Part shown: positions 17,383 through 22,933 of the stretch, in pieces
Layout: each line of letters begins with the position of its first letter
Numbering within the stretch: the first letter of the stretch is position 1
Assembly (NCBI GenBank): GCA_032718475.1
Contig: JAUCBJ010001610.1
Location: forward strand, 1-22,933
Reading direction: 5' to 3'
Source: Nemertoderma westbladi
Lineage: Eukaryota; Xenacoelomorpha; Nemertodermatida; Nemertodermatidae
Length of the DNA: 22,933 bases
Made by a program: the position numbers and the translations under genes
Notes under the pieces: generated by a model
Database searches by the model: none
What the model was told of the DNA's origin: nothing
Seen by the model: only the letters and a program-made list of their open reading frames with translations

Positions 17383-18410
17383 CAGTCAGCCCTTTCATAC
17401 AATCAGTCGTCTCACGGATGATGGCGAACATGAGTCGCGCTCGGACCCAACCCATTACTGTTGAGTAAGGTTTACTCCAATAGTGGGTTAGACATGTGGT
17501 AATTATATGGAGCAGTCTGTTGGCTTGTGGGGCCTTGACTTTGTCACAAGAAGACAGAAAGGGGGTGAAGTCACCACCACAATGTAAAGAAGTGTAAAGC
17601 AGTGCAGCAGTTCTCCTCCACTGCAACTTCGAGCATGGACATGGGAGAGCGATTCAAGTATGACTCGGCGTCAAGGTTGGTTGACTTAATGCCAATCAAT
17701 GCCTGAGTCTGCACATTGAATGCTCCCCTTATCCCCACATCACAGTGTAGTCCGGATTCATCGCTAACCTCTAGTTGCTCCCGAACAACTGGTTCCCATA
17801 TGACATGTTGGAGTCCGAATGCCAGACTTGCCATATCACCCATGGTATCATGCAGTTCATTATGGCGCTGAATTACGAGGCCACCTTTCTTGAATTTTAA
17901 ACCATGGTTTAAATTGAATGGGGCCCCACACCACTTCCATCACAACAACTTGGTACTCCAAGGAGGAGTCTGCCATACTGCACTGAAATTGCATCACTAA
18001 ACTCTTGGGTTGAGAGGTCGTACTGCGAGGTCATGCAGATATACGATCTGCAACGAGGTCCAGCTACCAATTTTAAATTCGGCCACTCTACAGACAGTCC
18101 GGACTCTTACTTCAGACATTCCATCCAGCACTTCCACAAACAACTTTGTCACCAATTCCTTCCTTGCAAGTCTCTCCACTTTCTTTGCTCTCGCCAAACA
18201 TTCCCCATGAACCGTTAGATTGAAGTCAACCTCTCCAGCAATCTCCCTACAAAGAAAATGGGATCCAGCAGCAGAAACTGCGTAGGAAGCCGTGGATTTG
18301 ACAATCTGGATTCAGAGGCCAAGTCAACCACGTTGCGGGGAGAGGCTGAATAGCTGACATTCGGAGGTTGTGATTGAGCCGCCAACAACTGCAGGTAGGA
18401 ATCTATGGGA
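17383..18410 (-). pseudogene. RLE-type retrotransposon polymerase, C-terminal part, degraded
   Basis: Minus-strand reading gives, through several frameshifts: NLTVHGECLARAKKVERLA, LFVEVLDGM, CRVAEFKIGSWTSL, YDLSTQEFSDAISVQYGRLL, GVPSCCDGSGAPFNLNHGL, KKGGLVIQRHNELHD, IRGAFNVQTQALIGIKSTNL, DAESYLNRSP, FTPFLSS and PYSTVMGWVRARLMFAIIR. This order (zinc knuckle, GG..QRHNE..D, then a short Asp motif and a MGW.RARL.F tail) matches a protein repeated in many invertebrate genomes and resembles the restriction-like endonuclease tail of R2-type elements. Two expected knuckle cysteines are changed (CDGSG and HGLKF), so it is inactive. A preceding piece lies at 19248-19465. The assignment rests on memory of the family, and the exact clade is uncertain. 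Confidence 0.6.
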
Positions 18411-18474
18411 CTCTTATACTTTACCGTGCCATTATAGCCATATTTTGATATAATAAAATGATCTTAAAATATTT

Positions 18475-18745
18475 GTTCTACAACAAAAAATATTTGTTCT
18501 AGTACAAAATTCTTATATTAAATGTATATATAATATGTTCTAGAACATTAAAAAAAGAAACAAAAAATAGCTAGTATAAAAAATTCATACAAAGATAACA
18601 TAGAATAAAAAATTAACAAATTAGCTAGTGCTTTGTATTTTTTGTTCTAGAACAAAAAATATTTGTTCTAGAACAACATTTTTATATGAAATGGATTGAT
18701 AATGTTCTAGAACATTTAAAAAACAAGAAACAAAAACTAGCTAGC
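18475..18745. repeat. 168-bp direct duplication carrying TTCTAGAA palindromes
   Basis: GTTCTACAAC (18475), GTTCTAGTAC (18496) and GTTCTAGAAC (18537) are repeated about 168 bp later as GTTCTAGAAC at 18644, 18665 and 18704, each pair followed by AACAAGAAACAAAAACTAGC-like sequence. GTTCTAGAAC contains the inverted TTC..GAA arrangement of heat-shock elements, which may be coincidence. It is part of the TIR element at 18411-19178. Confidence 0.7.
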
Positions 18746-18993
18746 TTGCCATTTTGCAATTTTTTGATATAATAAAATGATAGTTTTTAATCTATCATAT
18801 CATAATTAGGGAAACTAGAAGGAAGTGTACCCGGTTTAGTAACAAACAATAAAAACATTAGCTACACAAGACGTAACAAAATGTAATTGTACGTCGAGTA
18901 AATTACGGTATCACTTGCGTAAATATATATTATATAATTATAACAATTATATTTTTTTTATTGTATATGTGTTTAATTAACATCCATAGATTG

Positions 18994-19115
18994 TATAAAT
19001 TATAAGTAATTAAACAGGACTAAGGATGATCCAACTAAGGATGATTCATTTTTTCCGCTCCATTTGCTATAGAGTTGGATCATCCTTAGTCCTGTTTAAT
19101 TACTTATAATTTATA
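18994..19115. repeat. Perfect 43-bp inverted repeat (hairpin), 36-nt loop
   Basis: The left arm (18994-19036), beginning TATAAATTATAAGTAATTAA and ending GATGATCCAACT, is an exact reverse complement of 19073-19115. Inside and just past the left arm, ACTAAGGATGAT occurs twice. The absence of mismatches contrasts with the diverged hairpins elsewhere in the window and implies recent origin or gene conversion. Confidence 0.9.
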
Positions 19116-19247
19116 TTTTTTTTATTTATATATTTATTATATTGAATATATAGGTGGCTCGGCAAACTGTAAGAGAGCTCCTCAGTCCTATTACACTTTA
19201 CCGTGCCATTATAGCAATAGGTGGCACGGCAAACTGTAAGAGTGCCG

Positions 19248-19465
19248 CATTTTCTAATGCAGTAAATTCGCCGCCACAATCAGGGGTAACACACAAAGGT
19301 AACACACACTTATGCTGAAGCGAGCAGACCATGGCGGAGAAAGCACCCTGGGGTTGGGACTCAGCCACATCTGCCAATTTGTCAACTGCATCAACCCATG
19401 CTGCAACCTTTGCACTAACATACAGAAGACGGTCATTTGGATCCCTAAGGAACCCTCGGAAGTGG
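19248..19465 (-). pseudogene. RLE-type retrotransposon polymerase, upstream piece
   Basis: One minus-strand frame reads FRGFLRDPNDRLLYVSAKVA, AWVDAVDKLADVAESQPQG, AFSAMVCSLQHKC and ALENAALLQFAVPPIA. This is the region that precedes the C-terminal part at 17383-18410 in the same invertebrate protein family (a conserved W...V..L...A...PQ.A......SLQ block followed by a LE.A stretch). No RT active-site motif is seen further upstream, so the copy is truncated. It is separated from its continuation by the TIR element. Confidence 0.55.
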
Positions 19466-19804
19466 AGTTTATATTATTACTATTGATATTATTTTATTCA
19501 TATCGCTGTTTTTCATGTTACAATTTCCCACTAATTCATATTTGCCGATCTGTAAAGTTGTCTGAAAAGCCATATAATATGATTGCCAATTTCACGCCAA
19601 GATATGTGTTCCTACATTTATATAAAAGACATGTGTCTCTATGGGTGCCCTTAAATTGAATTTATATATTAACGTGCTTGCATTTAATTGTTATTATTCT
19701 CATTCCAACCCTTGGGTGGCTATTCATGTGCTGATTAACGGTATGCAAAGTATGATGAAATGAACTACTGTAGTGCTAAGATTAAGATTGGTTACCCTAT
19801 TTAC
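19466..19804. other. Intronic AT-rich DNA, no feature recognised
   Basis: The only long frame here is at 19312-19659 (plus strand). It overlaps the pseudogene antisense and shows no domain. Confidence 0.4.
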
Positions 19805-20046
19805 CTTGACACCAATTATCCTTTCTTTACAACAGTCTTCCCTGTTGTAAATCGTAACATAATCTACAGCAACACTGGTGCCGAGATCCACAGTCCACCA
19901 AGCAGGTACAACACTACCATCTGAGTGTTGACAGCTGTTATGAGAGTAAATACCATCTCTATTACCATCTACAGCTCGAGAAGATACCCCACCATGACTC
20001 ACTGAATTGGATGTAGTTGGTAATCCTTCAGCGATGTTTATTGGTT
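19805..20046 (-). CDS. F-type lectin (fucolectin-like) domain, first-half exon
   Basis: The acceptor TATTATATTTACAG ends at 20047 and the donor AAG/GTAAAT starts at 19804. The exon begins with two bases of a split codon, then PINIAEGLPTTSNSVSHGGV, SSRAVDGNRDGIYSHNSCQH, SDGSVVPAWWTVDLGTSV and VDYVTIYNREDCCKERIIGV with a final Lys. N.A.G.PT.S....GG..S.AVDGN, WW.VDLG and the vicinal Cys pair are hallmarks of F-type lectins. The fucose-binding set (a His in CQH, then R-x-D-x4-R in REDCCKER) is fully present. The His to Arg spacing is 27 residues, against 24 in the published motif, because of a longer loop. It joins in phase 0 to 15243. Earlier exons (signal peptide or other domains) must lie beyond the LINE upstream or outside the window. 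Confidence 0.85.
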
Positions 20047-20250
20047 CTGTAAATATAATAACTAACTAACTTGATCTTTTATGGAACCTATTTATCAGAA
20101 AATGAAATGAGTTCCTGTACTCTGAACCGAATTAAAGAATCTAATTTAATTACATGTACAGGTACCATACCAGTACAGGTATTGTAACTATGGTATACTG
20201 ACGCGAATTATAACTTTCAGTAGGCCTAACTATATAGAATATACATTGTA

Positions 20251-20268
20251 CTACTACTACTACTAGGA
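20251..20268. repeat. Trinucleotide tail of family A LINE
   Basis: TACTACTACTACTAC on the plus strand (TAG repeats in element sense) marks the 3' end of the LINE. Confidence 0.8.
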
Positions 20269-20295
20269 TCGGGATGCTGCATTGCAGCTGCATTT

Positions 20296-20781
20296 TTAAT
20301 AATGCTGTGCTGGCTTGTCGACAAAATTGCGCCGCCACAACTCCCTATCACCCATGACATTTGCTAGATCATCCGCATCTTCAAGGCCAGTGTCCTTTAA
20401 GATGCGTCTCAAGAAAGTCATGGGCTGTCCACCATGCTTATTCACTCCATGAGGCTGCCAAAGCACAAGATTATGCACTGGCTGGTCCTCACGGCGAAAG
20501 CAATGTCCTGCAAAGTGGAGGCGATTTTGTTCTAGTGTCAAGCTTGGGGGAACCAATGAGACACATCCAATGTTATATAGTTTCTGGTTGGAGATGTGGG
20601 CATTGTACTTGACACAATGAACCCGGCGTAGCATTCTTGTGAATGTGCCATCCAGAGATTTGGTGTCCTCAGCAGTTAGAGCCCAGCATGGACTCCCATA
20701 GAGGAGTACTGGAACTACTGCTGCTCTAAATAATCGGACCTTAAGTTTCCGATTAATTCGCGGTGACTTCCAAATCCTGGG
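20296..20781 (-). pseudogene. Family A RT thumb and C-terminal domain
   Basis: The frame is open from RIWKSPRINRKLKVRLFRAA through VVPVLLYGSPCWALTAED, LDGTFTRMLRRVHCVKYNAH, LTLEQNRLHFAGHCFRRED and VHNLVLWQPHGVNKHGGQP to ELWRRNFVDKPAQHY and a stop at 20296. It is out of frame with the upstream RT part because a deletion removed the sequence present in copy 1 between GEDLRMRKG and LSRIW. The block order is that of many LINE proteins annotated simply as endonuclease-reverse transcriptase. Confidence 0.75.
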
Positions 20782-22323
20782 TCCTCACCTGACTTCCGGA
20801 TCCATGATCCCGGGTAACAGAAGTCATCAACATGCTCAAGCATACCATCTTTTGAGCTTATGCTCATCCGATCAGAGACTTGCTGAGGACTTTCAAAGTT
20901 AACTGTCAAAATTTTGGTCTTTCTGGAGTTAATAAAAAGACCAACACTAGAAGCAGCATGTTCTAATGAGCTGAGGAGCCGTTGGGCTCCCTCTAGTGAT
21001 TCTGAGAGTACTCCTAAGTCATCAGCAAAGTCTAGATCAGTTAGGTACTTGGCAGGATTTCCTCGAATTCTGGAGCCAGTAGGTGGAGTTATCATCACCC
21101 CATCATCATTATGATGATCTAAGGACATGCGTAGAACATATTCAACAACAATTATGAACAAGAATGGTGCAACTGTGTCTCCCTGGAGGATGCCCCATAA
21201 CACTTCAAATGGTTCTGTGTCACCATCAAGAGTAGACACAAATGTTGTCGAACCATCGTATACTGATCTGATTGCTGCAATAATTTCATCAGGAATCCCA
21301 TATAATGAAAGTAGGCTGAACATACGTGAGCGAGAGACTGAATCAAAGGCTTTGAAGAAGTCAACAAAGATAACAGCCAGATGCCTGTCTTTCTTTTTTG
21401 ATAACTCTTAAATTATCCTTCTAAGTGCCAAAATGGGCTCCATGGTCCCACGACCTTTACGGAACCCATTCTGATTTCCACGGAGCAGTCTCTCAATGGG
21501 ATCCCTGATGCGATTTAATAGAATTCTATTGTATAGCTTTGCAGCAATCGAGATTAATGAGATTCCCCGAAAAGAACCATAGAGTGTTAGGTTGTCCTTC
21601 TTGGGAACTGGCACCAACTTATTTGTTTTCATTTCTTGTGGGACTCTTGTTGTTCTGTACATGTCTACTATGATGGGATAGATGAGCTTTAAACACTCGG
21701 GTATTTTAAAGACCTCAGGGGAAACACCATCTACTCCACTGGCACGATTGGTCTTAATGCTCTTTGCAGCAGCCTTCACTTCTGCGAAGGAGATATCGCC
21801 AATGGGAATATATGGGAGTACAGACTCGGACACTTTTACTTCTATAAAGTTACCAGGCAATACCTTGTCATTATTGAGGAGCTTTTTAAAGTGGGCCTTC
21901 CAACCATTGAGGCAATCGGCTGGTGATTCTGCCTTAACCTTGGTGGTTGGTAGGCTTTTCTGCTCAGTAGGCAAGTTGATTGATTTCCATGCCTGGGATG
22001 ATTGCCTGATGTTGTCAGCATCATTGATGGCATCAACCTGTTGGTTTATTAGCTCCTGCAGATTAACAGAGTACTGCTTGTTCAGGGACCTAGATGCAGC
22101 CTTAACTGCATACTTGGCCGCTGTAGTCTGTTTGAGTCGGGACTCTTTCTGCGCATTATAGAGGTCATTCCGGCACTTCTGAATTTTGTTGTCAGTCCAG
22201 GGGGCCCTTTTTCTGTTTTGAGGGTATACAGGAACTGTTTCTGCAGCTGCTAACTTAACTGCTTCTGTGAAGGCAGTATAGCCCTCACGGTGATCTGCTG
22301 CCTCAGAGGCAAGAACCTCATAC
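20782..22323 (-). pseudogene. Family A linker and reverse transcriptase, one in-frame stop
   Basis: From the minus strand: AKYAVKAASRSLNKQYSV, GWKAHFKKLLNN, RASGVDGVSPEVFKI, SLISIAAKLYNRILLNRI and GNQNGFRKGRGTMEPILALR, then a TAA at 21410-21408 in the same frame, then KKKDRHLAVIFVDFFKAFDS (first catalytic Asp), LWGILQGDTVAPFLFIIVVE, the LDFADDLGV active site, LFINSRKTKILTVNFESPQ and GSWIRKSGEDP. Apart from the stop, the frame is intact for about 510 codons. LQGD replaces the commoner PQGD. It shares about 99% identity with bases 1-230. Confidence 0.8.
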
Positions 22324-22645
22324 GCTTTGAAATTAATAGTCCATATCTCAAGAACCTGTGGCCTAGTGGTTGTAGTCTCGGCTTCCACCTCGAGGTCCTA
22401 GGTTCGAATCCGACACCACGCTGATGAGACCCAGTAAGGTCGAAAAGCGTACGTGGTTTGGAGAGATATGATATATTAATTTTAAGAAAAATTACGCGAT
22501 TCCTAAATTTGTACAATACCCAGTTAAAAAGTACGCATGTGATGGGATTAGTCCTACAATTGCGCCAATAAAAGATAAGTTATTTTCGGTAAAATAAACT
22601 TATCATTCGAGGTTAAGACCCCTAGATCCCATCCTATAATAAATG
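22324..22645 (+). mobile_element. tRNA-derived SINE, copy 2 (both promoter boxes present)
   Basis: The plus strand shows an A box TGGCCTAGTGG (22359-22369) and a B box GGTTCGAATCC (22401-22411) 31 nt apart, as in a tRNA-derived pol III promoter. A tRNA-unrelated body with CGCTGATGAGACCCAGTAAG follows, and the end is TATAATAAATG. The unit shared with the 17-kb copy starts about 35 bp before the A box, so the true 5' end may extend beyond a simple tRNA head. It interrupts the family A LINE between endonuclease and RT. The two copies differ mainly by a 14-bp deletion and scattered substitutions. Confidence 0.8.
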
Positions 22646-22933
22646 CCGCGGCAAGGCAGATTTCGTTGTTCTGCTAGCACGCAGACTAAGTCTTACCTTG
22701 GCCACAATAAGAAGTGTAAATGCATTACAGTCTTGTATAGAGCTCCTGTATTTCCTACGAAACAGAATAGGGTCTATCTGGGACTTGTCACCACTGGGTC
22801 CACTATGAGTCCATGGCTTTCCAGTTCGCATCTTGAACTGGGTACCAGCCGAAAACAATCCATTTGCAGAAATAAAATCATAAAGATGGACGGAATTTCG
22901 GTTAACACAATAAATAATAACAAACTGAAGCAG
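22646..22933 (-). pseudogene. Family A AP-endonuclease, C-terminal end
   Basis: The minus strand reads NRNSVHLYDFISANGLFSAG, TQFKMRTGKPWTH, GDKSQIDPILFRRKYRSSI, QDCNAFTLLIVAKVRLSLR. This is the endonuclease end familiar from LINE proteins (N....L.DF....L..G.T.F, then a W.SP...K.QID.I core). The usual SDH catalytic motif between the QDC and VAKVRL blocks is missing, apparently through a small deletion, so the nuclease would be inactive even without the SINE. The window ends within the domain. Confidence 0.7.

Larger units (their letters stand above)
18411..19248. mobile_element. Terminal-inverted-repeat element(s) inserted in RLE-type pseudogene
   Basis: Ends of the form CTCTTACAGTTTGCCGTGCC appear four times in alternating direction: 18411 (CTCTTATACTTTACCGTGCC, plus), 19153-19178 (minus), 19186-19208 (plus) and 19219-19248 (minus). 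Outside them, coding blocks of the same pseudogene resume on both sides (AVDKLADVAESQPQGAF at 19.3-19.4 kb, YLQLLAAQSQPP at 18.4 kb). Two readings fit: a long (about 770 bp) plus a 60-bp internally deleted element in tandem, or a tandem duplication of a 68-bp hairpin followed by an insertion. No transposase is encoded. Confidence 0.55.
15244..19804 (-). other. Phase-0 intron splitting the lectin domain, 4.56 kb
   Basis: The donor AAG/GTAAAT (intron starts at 19804) and the acceptor TTTAG/GTA (ends at 15244) have consensus form. Joining the exons gives REDCCKERIIGVK/VFLVD with no frame change. The intron is filled with mobile-element remnants: minisatellite, foldback element, SINE, RLE-type pseudogene and TIR element, each listed separately. 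Confidence 0.75.
20245..22933 (-). mobile_element. RTE-like LINE (family A), copy 2, runs off the window end
   Basis: On the minus strand the order is endonuclease end (22933-22646), a SINE insertion (22645-22324), linker and RT (22323-20782), thumb and C-terminal domain (20781-20296), and a short 3' UTR ending in TAG repeats (20268-20251). Simple-repeat 3' tails suit RTE-like elements. The 5' half of the endonuclease is outside the window. Near identity with 1-264 shows recent family activity. It lies upstream of the lectin exon at 19805-20046, presumably in an intron or 5' flank. Confidence 0.8.

Noticed and set aside
19312-19659. 115-codon plus-strand frame
   Set aside because: It is antisense to the RLE-type polymerase remnant and then runs into AT-rich DNA. 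No domain is seen.
20770-20800. Retained evidence of splicing in family A copy 2 (missing segment between GAGGAC and CCAGG)
   Set aside because: The missing segment ends in an acceptor-like TTTCCAG, but the GTGAGG donor-like bases are still present. The join shows only 1-2 bp of microhomology, so a simple deletion fits better.
21682-22161. 159-codon plus-strand frame
   Set aside because: It is the reverse complement of the family A linker/RT coding region, so a shadow.
22350-22420. tRNA gene
   Set aside because: A and B boxes are present, but the sequence does not close into a tRNA acceptor stem, and it recurs with a 200-bp body elsewhere. It is the head of a SINE.

Overview
This is an AT-rich eukaryotic window that looks like intergenic and intronic DNA of an aquatic invertebrate. 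I infer this from one intron-split F-type (fucolectin-like) lectin domain, from several animal-type LINE families, and from a Mutator-like transposase of the kind seen in invertebrate genomes. I see no bacterial, viral or organellar genes. I cannot name the species. The lectin fold and transposon mix fit a mollusc, lancelet, echinoderm, brachiopod or similar animal.

Bases 1-8000 are a nest of mobile elements. A plus-strand fragment of an RTE-like LINE (family A) runs from 1 to about 264 and resumes at about 6063-6141. Between them lies a nearly complete, minus-strand, two-ORF LINE (family B, CR1/L2/Jockey-like). It has an L1-like ORF1 with coiled coil (4830-5879), a repeat-rich spacer, and an ORF2 made of PHD-type zinc finger, AP-endonuclease and reverse transcriptase (726-3997) that is broken by about four frameshifts. 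At 6141 the family A fragment runs straight, in frame, into a Mutator-like DDE transposase ORF (to 8018). That ORF has no in-frame ATG for its first 200 codons.

Bases 8019-12410 hold a T-rich tail region, then a 5'-truncated plus-strand LINE (family C, 8885-10075) that ends in an AAT tail. Directly against that tail is a second, 5'-truncated plus-strand copy of family B (10073-12410) whose RT frame is long and intact. Bases 12411-15003 carry no clear gene but are dense in degenerate tandem repeats, hairpins, a foldback element and an AT microsatellite.

Bases 15043-20046 are the host gene on the minus strand. Two exons (19805-20046 and 15043-15243) join in phase 0 to give a complete F-type lectin domain with the sugar-binding R-x-D-x4-R motif intact. 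The 4.56-kb intron between them holds a 22-bp minisatellite, a 590-bp foldback element, a tRNA-derived SINE, pieces of a degraded RLE-type retrotransposon polymerase, and a terminal-inverted-repeat element with a perfect 43-bp hairpin.

Bases 20245-22933 are a minus-strand family A LINE that is about 99% identical to the fragment at the window start. It carries an in-frame stop, a deletion, and a second SINE copy inserted between its endonuclease and RT parts. The only likely host-functional gene is the lectin. Everything else is mobile-element DNA of differing age.
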